DNA of 64,000 nucleotides from the NCBI GenBank assembly GCA_919902775.1, contig CAKKRJ010000006.1, positions 1 through 64,000 on the forward strand, in the 5' to 3' direction. The stretch's first letter is position 1. Every line of letters begins with the position of its first letter. The notes under the pieces were generated by a model. It searched no databases. It saw nothing but the letters and a program-made list of their open reading frames with translations, and was not told the origin of the DNA. Both the position numbers and the translations under genes were made by a program. Positions 7,797 through 16,681 of this stretch are shown here, piece by piece. Source of the stretch: Burkholderiaceae bacterium. GTDB lineage: Bacteria > Pseudomonadota > Gammaproteobacteria > Burkholderiales > Burkholderiaceae_C.

Positions 7797-9614
7797 TCAG
7801 GCGGTCAGTGCGTCGGCTGCAGGCTGACGTGCCGCATTGGCGGCCGCCTTGAACGGGTCCTGGCCCACGCGGTGCAGGGTTTCGATGAAGTATTCGTGGC
7901 GGCCTTGCACCGGCAGGCGCAGTTCTTTGTAGGTGGTCAAAATCGCTTCGATCACATCCGGCACTTCGAAGGACGAGAACGAGGGGCCAACCACCTTGCC
8001 GGCCACGGTAGTGCCCGACAGGTCTTTGCCGTCCGAGCCGCCCAGCGTGACCTGGTACCACTCCTTGCCATCTTTGTCGACGCCCAAGATGCCGATGTGG
8101 CCCGAGTGGTGGTGACCGCAGGAGTTGATGCAACCGCTGATGTGGAAGTCGATGTGGCCCAGGTCATCCAGTTCGTCCAGGTCCTGGTAACGCTCGGTGA
8201 TGGCCGCTGCCAGGGGCAGCGAACGGGCGTTGGCCAGCGCGCAGTAGTCGCCACCAGGGCAGGCGATCATGTCGGTCAGCAAACCGATGTTGGGCTGGGC
8301 CAGGCCCAGGGCTTTGGCTTCGAGCCACAGGGCGTGCAGCTGGTCCAGACGCACCCAGGGCAGCACCAGGTTTTGCGTGTGCGTGACGCGCGCTTCGCCG
8401 GCGGAGTATTGGGAGACCAAGGCTGCTGCGGCATCGAGTTGATCGGCAGTGGCATCGCCCGGGGCCTGACCGATGCGCTTGAACGACAGGCTCACGGCGC
8501 GCAGGGCTGGGTTTTGGTGGGGCTTCACGTTTTGCGTCATCCAGCGGGCAAAGGCAGGGGTCTTGGCCGCTTCGATGCTCACGTCGGCTTCGGCCTTGGC
8601 CACCCATTCGGTTGTGTCGGCGTGGCCTGCGGGCAGGTTCAATGCCGGGGCCGCAAAACTGGCCGACACACGGTCGAACTCGGCTTGCGGAATGGTGTGC
8701 AGTCCGCCGTCTTTTTCCAGAATCTCTTGGTATTCGGTTTCGACTTCGTCAAAGTAACGCTGGCCTTCGGCCTTGACCAAGATCTTGATGCGCGCCTTGT
8801 ACAGGTTGTCGCGGCGGCCCCAGCGGTTGTAGACGCGGATCACGGCTTCCAGGTAATTCATGATCTGGTTCCAGGGCAGGAACTCGCGGATCTGTGTGCC
8901 CACCACGGGGGTGCGGCCCATGCCGCCGCCCACCAGCACTTTGAAGCCGACCTCGCCCGCTGCGTTTTTGACCATTTGCAAGCCCACGTCGTGCCAGCCA
9001 ATGGCGGCGCGGTCTTCGGTGGCGCCAGTGATGGCGATCTTGAACTTGCGTGGCAAGAAGGCGAACTCGGGGTGCAGCGTGCTCCACTGGCGAATCAGCT
9101 CCGCATAGGGGCGCGGATCGACCACTTCGTCCACAGCCACACCGGCCAACTCGTCGGTGGTGGTGTTGCGGATGCAGTTGCCGCTGGTCTGGATGCCGTG
9201 CAGGTTCACGCTGGCCAGCAGGTCCAGCACGTCGGCCGATTGGGACAAGGGAATCCAGTTGAACTGCACGTTCTGGCGGGTGGTGAAGTGGCCGTAGTTG
9301 GTGGTCAGCTTGGGGGCCAGGCCGGCCAGTTTGTCTTGCGTGGCCTGGGCCTCGGCGAACAGGGCGGCGTCGGGGGTGTCGAATTCGCGGGCGATGCGGG
9401 CCAGCACATGCAACTGAGGCGCCGAGATTTCGCCGTAAGGCACGGCCACGCGCAGCATGGGGGCGTAGCGCTGCACGTACCAGCCGTTTTGCAGGCGCAG
9501 GGGTTTGAACTCGTCGCCAGACAACTGGCCCGCCTGAAATCGCTCCAGTTGGTCGCGGTGCTGCGCGGCGCGGGCGCGCACGAACTGTTTGTCAAATTCG
9601 GTGTATTGGTACAT
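7797..9614 (-). CDS. cysI: sulfite reductase hemoprotein (nitrite/sulfite reductase family) CysI
   Basis: A 605-residue siroheme/[4Fe-4S] enzyme reducing sulfite to sulfide. It shows the duplicated nitrite/sulfite reductase ferredoxin-like and 4Fe-4S domains. Cluster/siroheme ligands are C452 and C458 (ACPGGDYCALAN) plus C495 and C499 (HISGCINSCGHHHSGH). NIRSR-type Arg/Lys residues for substrate are in TTRQNVQFNW and the GGGMGRTP region. There is no cysJ flavoprotein gene here, so electrons probably come from ferredoxin; FdxA and a ferredoxin reductase lie a few kilobases downstream. It is 12 bases after the TauE-type permease gene. Confidence 0.94.
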   Translation of the reverse strand: MYQYTEFDKQFVRARAAQHRDQLERFQAGQLSGDEFKPLRLQNGWYVQRYAPMLRVAVPYGEISAPQLHVLARIAREFDTPDAALFAEAQATQDKLAGLAPKLTTNYGHFTTRQNVQFNWIPLSQSADVLDLLASVNLHGIQTSGNCIRNTTTDELAGVAVDEVVDPRPYAELIRQWSTLHPEFAFLPRKFKIAITGATEDRAAIGWHDVGLQMVKNAAGEVGFKVLVGGGMGRTPVVGTQIREFLPWNQIMNYLEAVIRVYNRWGRRDNLYKARIKILVKAEGQRYFDEVETEYQEILEKDGGLHTIPQAEFDRVSASFAAPALNLPAGHADTTEWVAKAEADVSIEAAKTPAFARWMTQNVKPHQNPALRAVSLSFKRIGQAPGDATADQLDAAAALVSQYSAGEARVTHTQNLVLPWVRLDQLHALWLEAKALGLAQPNIGLLTDMIACPGGDYCALANARSLPLAAAITERYQDLDELDDLGHIDFHISGCINSCGHHHSGHIGILGVDKDGKEWYQVTLGGSDGKDLSGTTVAGKVVGPSFSSFEVPDVIEAILTTYKELRLPVQGRHEYFIETLHRVGQDPFKAAANAARQPAADALTA

Positions 9615-9626
9615 GGGGGGACTTCT

Positions 9627-10418
9627 TCAGATCAAAACGAGTTTGCTGCCAGCCCAGGCCAGCAAGACAGAAAGCAGGGAGCGGATCACGCGGTCGGGGG
9701 TATGGTGTGTCAGGCGCGAACCCAGCCAGATGCCAGGCAAAGAGCCGGCCAGCAACTTGGTCAGCAAGGCCCAATCGACCGAACCCAAAGAGGCATGGCC
9801 CAGGCCCGCTACCAGCGTGAGCGGCACAGCATAAGCGATGTCGGCAGCCACGATGCGGGGCAGGGGCAGCAGCGGGTAGAGCACCAGCAGCACGGTGACA
9901 CCAATGGCCCCCGCGCCGACCGAGGTGAGGGTGACCAAGGTGCCGATCAGGGCGCCAAACAACACGGGCAGGCTCCAGTGGCGGGGCATGCTGGCATGGG
10001 CTTCGTCCGCAGCGGCCAAGTGGCGGGGGACTTGTTTGCCGCGCACGGCTTTGTAGAGCATGGCCGCAGCGGTCAGCAACAGGGCCACGCCCAAAGTGGT
10101 GGTCATCAGCGATTGCACTTCGGGGGAGGCCGGGCCCACCCAACGCAAGATGCCCAGGGTCACCAAGCAGGCTGGGATGCTGCCGGCGCTGAGCAAACCC
10201 ACCACACGCCAGGGCACGATGCGCTGGCGTGCAAACGAGACGGTGCCGCCCAGTTTGGTGAAAGCCGCAAACAGCAAGTCGGTGCCGACGGCCATGTAAG
10301 GCTTGACGCCAAAGAAAAAGATCAAGAGCGGGGTCATCAACGACCCGCCACCCACCCCCGTCAGACCCACGATGGTGCCAACGAAGAAACCTGCAAAGAC
10401 ATAAGCCAAATCAACCAT
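9627..10418 (-). CDS. TauE/SafE-family sulfite/sulfate-type membrane permease
   Basis: A 263-residue polytopic inner-membrane protein of the TauE/SafE family with about eight hydrophobic segments. It starts MVDLAYVFAGFFVGTIVGLT followed by GVGGGSLMTPLL, the family's glycine-rich motif, and repeats a similar half later (GTLVTLTSVGAGAIGVTVLL). It is first gene of the minus-strand cys operon, so transport of an inorganic sulfur anion is likely; direction (sulfite efflux versus sulfate uptake) cannot be read from the sequence. The shared upstream region to 10673 should contain the operon promoter; I see no certain CysB site. Confidence 0.85.
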   Translation of the reverse strand: MVDLAYVFAGFFVGTIVGLTGVGGGSLMTPLLIFFFGVKPYMAVGTDLLFAAFTKLGGTVSFARQRIVPWRVVGLLSAGSIPACLVTLGILRWVGPASPEVQSLMTTTLGVALLLTAAAMLYKAVRGKQVPRHLAAADEAHASMPRHWSLPVLFGALIGTLVTLTSVGAGAIGVTVLLVLYPLLPLPRIVAADIAYAVPLTLVAGLGHASLGSVDWALLTKLLAGSLPGIWLGSRLTHHTPDRVIRSLLSVLLAWAGSKLVLI

Positions 10419-10523
10419 GGTGGCGACTGTAAGCGGGCTTTATGCCAAAACAAACGATTTTTTAGTTGTTCATATATTCCAATTGCGCATAAGAGCTGCA
10501 GGTCTCTGACGTGTCCTGCGCGC

Positions 10524-10579
10524 ATTAATTGAGATCTGACCCCAATTGATTAATTAATTGGGGTCAGATCCCAATTAAT
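10524..10579. repeat. 56-bp palindrome between the cys operon and a binding-protein gene
   Basis: Symmetric arms run ATTAATT, GA/CC mismatch, then GATCTGACCCCAATT (10533-10547) facing AATTGGGGTCAGATC (10556-10570), and AATTAAT. Only the two-base GA/CC position breaks the symmetry; the centre is GATTAATT. It has no T-tail. It lies in the 255-base divergent region between tauE (start 10418) and the plus-strand gene at 10674. It could be a mobile palindromic unit or a regulator target. Confidence 0.75.
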
Positions 10580-10673
10580 CTAGCCCTTTTAATGAGGGTT
10601 TGTCACCAAAGAGACAGCGGTGAATTGGCTGGTAAAGTGTCGCCTTCCGAACTTAAACCCTAGGACTATGCAG

Positions 10674-11879
10674 ATGAATTACCTTAAGACCCGTTTTTCG
10701 GCCGCAAGCTTGCTGCTTGTAGCCACCACCGCCTTTGCGCAGACCCCGATCAAGATCGGGGAGATCAACAGTTATTCCGCCATTCCTCAGTTCACCCAAC
10801 CCTACAAGCAAGGCTGGCAACTGGCCGTAGAAGAGATCAACGCCCAAGGGGGCCTGTTGGGTCGCAAGGTGGAAGTCATTGCCCGCGATGACGCAGGCAA
10901 GCCCGACGAGGCATTGCGCCACGCCATCGAGCTGACCTCGAAGGAAAAAGTCGATGTGCTGGCCGGGGGCTTTTTGTCCAACATCGGTCTCGCGCTGGCC
11001 GACCACGCGCACAAGAACAAGCGCCTGTTTGTGGCCAGCGAGCCTTTGACCGACGCCATCGTCTGGGACAAGGGCAACCGTTACACCTTCCGCCTGCGCC
11101 CCAGCACTTACATGCAAGCGGCCATGCTGGTGGAAGAAGCGGCCAAGTTACCCGCCAAGCGCTGGGCCACCATTGCCCCCAACTACGAATATGGCCAGAG
11201 CGCCGTGGCCAGCTTCAAGGAACTGCTCAAGGCCAAGCGCCCGGATGTGGAATTCGTGAGCGAGCAGTGGCCCGCCCAGGGCAAGATCGACGCCGGCAGC
11301 ACGCTGACCGCCACCATGGCCAGCAAACCCGAGGCCATCTTCAACGTGACCTTTGGCGCCGACCTGGCCAAGCTGGTGCGTGAAGGCAACCAGCGCAACG
11401 TGTTTCCCAAGACGCCGGTGGTGTCGTTGCTGTCGGGTGAGCCCGAATACCTGGAAGTGCTGAAAGACGAAACCCCCAAGGGCTGGATCGTGACCGGCTA
11501 TCCCTGGGATCAGCTTGATAACAAAGAGCACGCCAGCTTCACCGCCAACTATTACAAGAAGTTCAACGAGAACCCCAAGGTCGGCTCGGTGGTGGGTTAC
11601 GCGACCATGCAAGCCATCTTTGCAGGTATCAAAAAAGCCAATTCGACCGACAACGAAAAACTGGTGCTGGCCATGCGCGGGCTGAAGTTCAGCACGCCTT
11701 TTGGCCCCGCCGAGTTCCGCGCGATTGACCAGCAGTCCACCATGGGCGCCTACGTGGGCAAGCTCGACCAGCGCGGCGGCAAAGGCACCATGGTGCAGTG
11801 GCGCTATGCCGATGGCAAAAGCTACCAGCCGACCGATGCGTATGTGAAATCGCGCCGTCCGGCAGAAGCCATGAAGTAA
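10674..11879 (+). CDS. periplasmic substrate-binding protein, LivJ/Leu-Ile-Val-binding type (orphan)
   Basis: A 401-residue ABC transporter binding protein of the branched-chain amino acid/amide family (peripla_BP_6). The signal peptide ends near TTAFA before QTPIKIGEI. Family features include EEINAQGGLLGRKVEVIARD and the late motif GPAEFRAIDQQSTMGAYVGK. The ATG at 10674 is chosen because TAGGA lies eight bases upstream; an ATG two codons earlier is only two to three bases from it. No permease or ATPase genes adjoin it, so it is an orphan that must share a transporter encoded elsewhere. Ligand unknown. Confidence 0.88.
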   Translation: MNYLKTRFSAASLLLVATTAFAQTPIKIGEINSYSAIPQFTQPYKQGWQLAVEEINAQGGLLGRKVEVIARDDAGKPDEALRHAIELTSKEKVDVLAGGFLSNIGLALADHAHKNKRLFVASEPLTDAIVWDKGNRYTFRLRPSTYMQAAMLVEEAAKLPAKRWATIAPNYEYGQSAVASFKELLKAKRPDVEFVSEQWPAQGKIDAGSTLTATMASKPEAIFNVTFGADLAKLVREGNQRNVFPKTPVVSLLSGEPEYLEVLKDETPKGWIVTGYPWDQLDNKEHASFTANYYKKFNENPKVGSVVGYATMQAIFAGIKKANSTDNEKLVLAMRGLKFSTPFGPAEFRAIDQQSTMGAYVGKLDQRGGKGTMVQWRYADGKSYQPTDAYVKSRRPAEAMK

Positions 11880-11927
11880 AGCGACTGGTCAAGCGCCAAG
11901 TCAAGCGCCGCGCCGCCTGAACCGGTT

Positions 11928-13532
11928 TCAGGCGGGTGTCAGGCCCCAGCGGAGCGCATCGCTGGCGTGCCAGAACTCGGCAAAGGGGCTGGGCAGTGCA
12001 CTTTGGTCCAAGGGCTCTTGGAGCAACTGGCCCGGCAGCAAGGTGTCGATGGTGCTGGCCAAGGTTCGGGCCTGGCCTTGCGTGTTGCGCACCATCAGGT
12101 GCTGGGGGCTGATGTCACTGGGGCTGTTCAGGCCCGCTGCGCCGAGCAAGTCGGCCAGTGCGTGCATCGTGTTGGCATGAAAGTAATACACCCGCTCGGC
12201 TTTGTCGGTGACCACAATCGCGCGTTGGCGCACCGGGTCTTGGGTGGCCACGCCGGTGGGGCAATGGTCGGTGTGGCAGCTGCGTGACTGGATGCAGCCC
12301 AGCGCAAACATGAAGCCCCGTGCCGAGTTGCACCAGTCGGCCCCCAGGGCCAGGCAGCGCGCCATGTCAAAGGCCGAGATCACTTTGCCCGATGCCCCGA
12401 TCTTGATGCGCTCGCGCAAGCCCGCGCCCACCAGGCTGTTGTGCACCAACCGCAGGCCATCGCGCAAAGGCATCCCCACATGGTCGGCGAACTCGATGGG
12501 GGCCGCACCCGTGCCCCCTTCGGCCCCATCGACCACCACAAAGTCGGGGGTCTGATCGGTTTGCCGCATGGCTTTGACCAGCGAGAACCATTCTGCCGGG
12601 TGGCCCACGCACAGTTTGATGCCCACCGGCTTGCCGCCGGACAACTGGCGCAGTTGCGTCACAAAGTTCAGCAGTTCAATGGGCGTGGCGAAAGCCGAAT
12701 GCCTGGCTGGAGAAACGCAGTCCTGGCCCATGGGCACGCCCCGCGCTTCGGAAATTTCGGGGCTGACCTTGGCCTTGGGCAACACCCCGCCATGGCCCGG
12801 TTTGGCACCTTGTGACAGTTTGACCTCGATCATCTTGACCTGAGGCGACTGCGCCTGCAGCGCAAAGAGTTCGGGGTTGAAGTGGCCATCGGGCGTGCGG
12901 CAACCAAAATAACCCGAGGCGATTTGCCAGATCAGGTCGCCCGCGTGGGCCCTGTGGTGGACAGAGATGCTGCCTTCGCCCGTGTCGTGTGCAAATTGGC
13001 CCAACGCCGCGCCCCGGTTCAGGGCTTGGATGGCGTTGGGCGAGAGGGCACCAAAGCTCATGCCCGAGATGTTGAGCAAGGACAGGTCATAGGGCTGCGT
13101 GCATTGGCTGCCGCCGACGCGGATGCGAAACGCGGCCGGGTCGGGCTGCACAGGTTGCAAAGAATGGGTCAGCCATTCCGTGTCCGCGCTGTACATGTCC
13201 TTGATGCTGCCAAATCCACGTTTGTCGTTTTGCACCTTGGAGCGGGCGTACACCATGGCGCGCTGGTTGCGTGAAAACGGCAGTTTTTCTTCGTCGTCCT
13301 CTAAAAAGTACTGGCGTATTTCGGGTCGGATGTACTCCAGCCCGTAACGCAGCCGACCCGTCAGCGGGTAGTTCCGGCGCACAGCCTGTTTGTGCTGCTT
13401 CAAGTCCACCCAGCCCAGCACAAACAGCACCCCGAAGCCCGCGCAGAGCCAGGCCGAAAAGGGCCAGGCCAAGATGGCGGCGGGCACCGTGCTCAGCCAG
13501 GGCAGAAAACGCGACAAGGATGGACGGGCCAT
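11928..13532 (-). CDS. FMN-binding glutamate synthase-family protein, membrane-anchored
   Basis: A 534-residue protein with an N-terminal hydrophobic region (residues about 11-42, likely two membrane spans) and a glutamate-synthase FMN domain (about 140-480). The [3Fe-4S]-type cysteines are C413-x5-C419-x4-C424 in CIQSRSCHTDHCPTGVATQD. VVVDGAEGGTGAAP and KIGASGKVISAFD form the FMN barrel end. It lacks the glutamine amidotransferase domain, so it is not a full GltB; similar stand-alone proteins have unclear substrates. The ATG at 13532 has GGAG ten bases upstream; the frame is open further upstream but that part is antisense to mnmC. Confidence 0.86.
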   Translation of the reverse strand: MARPSLSRFLPWLSTVPAAILAWPFSAWLCAGFGVLFVLGWVDLKQHKQAVRRNYPLTGRLRYGLEYIRPEIRQYFLEDDEEKLPFSRNQRAMVYARSKVQNDKRGFGSIKDMYSADTEWLTHSLQPVQPDPAAFRIRVGGSQCTQPYDLSLLNISGMSFGALSPNAIQALNRGAALGQFAHDTGEGSISVHHRAHAGDLIWQIASGYFGCRTPDGHFNPELFALQAQSPQVKMIEVKLSQGAKPGHGGVLPKAKVSPEISEARGVPMGQDCVSPARHSAFATPIELLNFVTQLRQLSGGKPVGIKLCVGHPAEWFSLVKAMRQTDQTPDFVVVDGAEGGTGAAPIEFADHVGMPLRDGLRLVHNSLVGAGLRERIKIGASGKVISAFDMARCLALGADWCNSARGFMFALGCIQSRSCHTDHCPTGVATQDPVRQRAIVVTDKAERVYYFHANTMHALADLLGAAGLNSPSDISPQHLMVRNTQGQARTLASTIDTLLPGQLLQEPLDQSALPSPFAEFWHASDALRWGLTPA

Positions 13533-13617
13533 GGTGGGTTCTCCGATAAAACAGTGAAAAATCCCAAAAATCCCAAAAACACCACCATCGTAGTGGGTAT
13601 CGCTGACGTTGTTGGAT

Positions 13618-15411
13618 TTATGCGTTGGCGAACCGCTGCGCCGCCAACTGCCTGGCCAAAGAGGGCGCCAAGGGCAGGGGCTCGTTTTCGAGCCAGGCGG
13701 CGATGAGTTCGCCGCACAGCACCGCCAGGCTGATGCCGCGTGCGCCCATGCCCGAGCACAGCCACAGGCCCGGCAGCCGCGTGGGGTCAAGGGGGCCGGC
13801 GGCGGGCAGGCGGTCGGGCAGGGTGCAGCGCAAGCCGGCCCAGCCCTGCACCTGTTCCGGGGCAAACTGGGGCTGCATGGTCGCGCCCAAGGCGGGCAGC
13901 AAAGTGGCCAGGCGCAGCCGGTTGGCGTCGTGGTCTTCCAGACGCACAGGCGCTTGCACACAGTTGCGCTCAAAGGTGGAGCCGATGTACCAGCCGGGTG
14001 CCCCGTCCGGGTTGGGCACGCCGCTGATGAAACTGCCGTGGCCATTGACCGGGAAGGGGGGCAATTGCTGGCGCTGTGTCTCGCTCAACGCGTGCAGGTG
14101 GCCAAAGCTGATTTGCCCGCGCAAGGGGTTCAATGGGACCGCAAAACCGGGCAGGGGGCGCAGCAAGGCCAGGCTGTCAAACGCGCTGGCCACCACGAGC
14201 CATGGGGCCTGCCCCAACACTTGACCTTGTGCGCCGATGGCGGTCCACAGCGCGCCCCGCCGTTCCAGGCTTTGCACCGTTTGCCCCCAGCGCACCTCAA
14301 CGCCCGGTGTTTGCAACTGCGCTGCCACCAACTGACGCGGCCTGATCCAGCCCGCCAGCCCATGCCACAGCGCGGGGGACTGGGGCGGCAGCCCGGCTGC
14401 GGCGATGTGCTGTGCGGTGGCCTGGGTGCTCCACTCGTGGCCACTGGCGGGCCAGGCATCGCCTGTGGGCAAGCTGCGTTTGCCTTCAATGCGGTGTTCC
14501 AGCACACCCGTGGACGCCCAATCGGTGCCCTTGTGCAACAGGGTTTGTGCCCGTTGCAGAGTGGCGCGAACTCCGGCACGGGTGATGCGCGAGAGCACGC
14601 TGTCGTCCGGCGACACATGGGGCGCAGCCAGGCCCGCAGGCAGGCCCGATGCGCCAGCGCCCACGCCGTGACCCTGGTCAAGCACCGTCACGGCCCAGCC
14701 GCGCACCGCCAAGCTGTGTGCCACGGCCGAGCCTGACAGGCCCGCGCCGATCACCAGCACCTGGCGTGCAGCGGGCGGCGGGCTTTGGCGCAGGCGGCTG
14801 CGCGGTGTCCAGGCCGGGGCAAAAGTGGCCGTCAGGCCAGGCGACCCGGCGTCGGGTGGATCCTGTTCAGGGGCCAGTTCAAAGCCACATTGCTGCCATG
14901 CCTCGCGGTCGGGTGTGTGCAGGGACGTGTGCTGGACGGGCATGCGCACGCGTGTGCCCTGGCGGCAAACGCGCGCGAGGGCCTGCAGCCTGTGCAGCGG
15001 TGAAGCCGTTGGGGGGCTGGTGGATGTTGTGGCAGTGGTGGCGGCGAAGAAGTCATCGCCCAGCAGCACCTGGTCGACCAGTACATCCAGTTCGCGCAGC
15101 AACTTGTCGGTGGGGCCGCTGTGCACAGTCAATTGCACTTGTCCGTCTGCGAACACCAACCGGTGCGTGCCAGGGGTCATGCCGCGCCAGGCACAGGCCA
15201 GCGCCTGTTGCATGCCTTGTAAATCCGGGCCCACGGACAGTGCCGCCAGTGCGTCCTGCGAGGGCAGGGACGGGTCGGCGATGAGCGTGAAAAAGAGGCG
15301 ATCGGGTCGTGCGGGCGCGTGTTGCCAATCCCGCCAGGTGGTCAAAAACTGCAGACCCAGGTCAAACCCGGTTTGCAGCACATGCCATTGCCGCTGGTGT
15401 TGCCAGGCCAA
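13618..15411 (-). CDS. mnmC: MnmC-like tRNA U34 modification protein, methyltransferase half degenerate
   Basis: About 597 residues from a TTG start. The C-terminal FAD oxidase half (from about 217) is intact: GAGLSG at 222-227, then GAGASGLPAGLAAPHVSPDD, the family signature; it removes the carboxymethyl group from cmnm5(s2)U34. The N-terminal methyltransferase half is damaged: about 50 expected N-terminal residues are missing, the SAM loop GFGxG reads GFDLG (15-19), and the usual LDGF-P-xNP-MW motif is replaced by LLGDDFFAATTATTSTSPP (116-134). Its frame runs open back into the 3' end of yggX, 12 bases upstream, without another start codon. The oxidase half is probably functional; the methyltransferase half probably not (inference). 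Confidence 0.82.
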   Translation of the reverse strand: MAWQHQRQWHVLQTGFDLGLQFLTTWRDWQHAPARPDRLFFTLIADPSLPSQDALAALSVGPDLQGMQQALACAWRGMTPGTHRLVFADGQVQLTVHSGPTDKLLRELDVLVDQVLLGDDFFAATTATTSTSPPTASPLHRLQALARVCRQGTRVRMPVQHTSLHTPDREAWQQCGFELAPEQDPPDAGSPGLTATFAPAWTPRSRLRQSPPPAARQVLVIGAGLSGSAVAHSLAVRGWAVTVLDQGHGVGAGASGLPAGLAAPHVSPDDSVLSRITRAGVRATLQRAQTLLHKGTDWASTGVLEHRIEGKRSLPTGDAWPASGHEWSTQATAQHIAAAGLPPQSPALWHGLAGWIRPRQLVAAQLQTPGVEVRWGQTVQSLERRGALWTAIGAQGQVLGQAPWLVVASAFDSLALLRPLPGFAVPLNPLRGQISFGHLHALSETQRQQLPPFPVNGHGSFISGVPNPDGAPGWYIGSTFERNCVQAPVRLEDHDANRLRLATLLPALGATMQPQFAPEQVQGWAGLRCTLPDRLPAAGPLDPTRLPGLWLCSGMGARGISLAVLCGELIAAWLENEPLPLAPSLARQLAAQRFANA

Positions 15412-15422
15412 ATCAGGTCGAA

Positions 15423-15698
15423 TCAGTTGGCAGAAGGCGGCACGTAACCTTGGGCGGCATCCGCGCCTGCACCAAAGAAATGGTTTTCCATTTGGCGGGC
15501 CAGGTACTGGCGGGCGCGCAGATCGGCCAGGTTCAGGCGGTTTTCATTGACCAGCATGGTCTGGTGCTTGAGCCAGTCGGCCCAGGCTTGCTTGCTCACG
15601 CTTTCCCAAATGCGTTTGCCCAACTCACCGGGGTAGGGAGGAAAGTCCAAGCCTTCTGCTTCGGTGCCGAGTTTGATGCATTGAACGGTGCGTGCCAT
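15423..15698 (-). CDS. yggX: probable Fe(2+)-trafficking protein YggX
   Basis: A 91-residue YggX-family protein, full length. It begins [21 protein letters not shown] with the conserved Cys7 and contains [20 protein letters not shown], a family hallmark. YggX proteins protect Fe-S clusters and are oxidative-stress linked. The gene is preceded by GGAAACCCCC just upstream of the ATG. It lies head-to-head with fpr across a 204-base AT-rich gap (15699-15902) that must hold both promoters. Confidence 0.95.
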   Translation of the reverse strand: MARTVQCIKLGTEAEGLDFPPYPGELGKRIWESVSKQAWADWLKHQTMLVNENRLNLADLRARQYLARQMENHFFGAGADAAQGYVPPSAN

Positions 15699-15902
15699 GG
15701 GGGTTTCCTTCGGGGTCTAAATAGAGAGTGGTTATACAGATATAAAATCTTAGTATTTCCAGTTGTGTGCGAGCCGCTGGACAATACCGGTTGAGCGTGC
15801 GTCGCGACTGCAATGCATGGTTTTCAAGACCGCAACTGTAGCAAGCTTCTGCTTCCCTTTTATGGCCTGGGGTCTGTGCCCCTTTCCACCTGTTAGATCA
15901 CC

Positions 15903-16679
15903 ATGAGTGCTTTTCTTGAAGAACGCGTTTTGAGCGTTCACCACTGGACCGACCGTCTGTTCAGTTTCACCACCACCCGTGACCAGGCCCTGCGCTTTTC
16001 CAATGGGCATTTCACCATGATCGGCTTGCGCGGTGACAACGGCAAACCCCTGTTGCGTGCTTACTCGATTGCCAGCGGCAACTACGAGGAACACCTCGAG
16101 TTCTTGAGCATCAAGGTGCCCGATGGTCCGTTGACTTCCAAGCTGCAGCACATCCAGGTGGGCGACACCATCGTGGTGGGCCGCAAACCCACAGGCACCT
16201 TGCTGTGCGATTACCTGTTGCCTGGCAAAAACCTGTACCTGATGTCCACCGGCACCGGTTTGGCACCGTTCATGAGCATCATCCGCGACCCGGAAACCTA
16301 TGAGCGATTCGAAAAAGTGATCCTGGTGCATGGCGTGCGCCATGTCAACGAACTGGCCTACCACGACTACATCACGAAGGAATTGCCTGCCAACGAATTC
16401 CTGGGCGAGATGGTCAGCAAGCAGCTGCTGTACTACCCCACCGTGACACGCGAACCCTACAAAAACCAGGGCCGCCTGACCGATCTGATTGAAAACGGCA
16501 AGTTGTTTGCAGATCTGGGCCTGTCCAAGCTGAACCCCGAAACCGACCGCGTGATGATTTGCGGCAGCCCTGCCATGCTCAAAGACCTCAAACGCATCTG
16601 CGAAGAGAACGGCTTGAAAGAAGGCAACACCAGCACGCCAGGGGCCTTTGTCATCGAGCGGGCGTTTGCCGAATCCTGA
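15903..16679 (+). CDS. fpr: ferredoxin--NADP+ reductase, plant-type, Fpr
   Basis: A 258-residue FAD enzyme of the bacterial Fpr class. FAD binding: RAYSIASGNYEEHLEF near residues 54-70. NADP binding: MSTGTGLAPFMSIIRDPETY. C-terminal stretch: VMICGSPAMLKDLKRICEEN and the terminal FVIERAFAES. It is evolutionarily unrelated to the TrxR-like reductase encoded at 2527-3564. It reduces ferredoxin or flavodoxin with NADPH; in related bacteria it is tied to oxidative stress, which suits its divergent neighbour yggX. dsbB starts two bases after its stop. Confidence 0.94.
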   Translation: MSAFLEERVLSVHHWTDRLFSFTTTRDQALRFSNGHFTMIGLRGDNGKPLLRAYSIASGNYEEHLEFLSIKVPDGPLTSKLQHIQVGDTIVVGRKPTGTLLCDYLLPGKNLYLMSTGTGLAPFMSIIRDPETYERFEKVILVHGVRHVNELAYHDYITKELPANEFLGEMVSKQLLYYPTVTREPYKNQGRLTDLIENGKLFADLGLSKLNPETDRVMICGSPAMLKDLKRICEENGLKEGNTSTPGAFVIERAFAES

Positions 16680-16681
16680 CC

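Noticed and set aside
7419..10532. A very long open frame on the plus strand opposite cysI and the permease gene
   Set aside because: It is the antisense shadow of strongly conserved genes in GC-rich DNA; its translation resembles no protein and it has no ribosome-binding site.
10524..10579. Insertion sequence ends
   Set aside because: No transposase and no target-site duplication visible.
11928..13532. Full glutamate synthase large subunit
   Set aside because: No amidotransferase domain or GXGXG domain; only the FMN domain is present.
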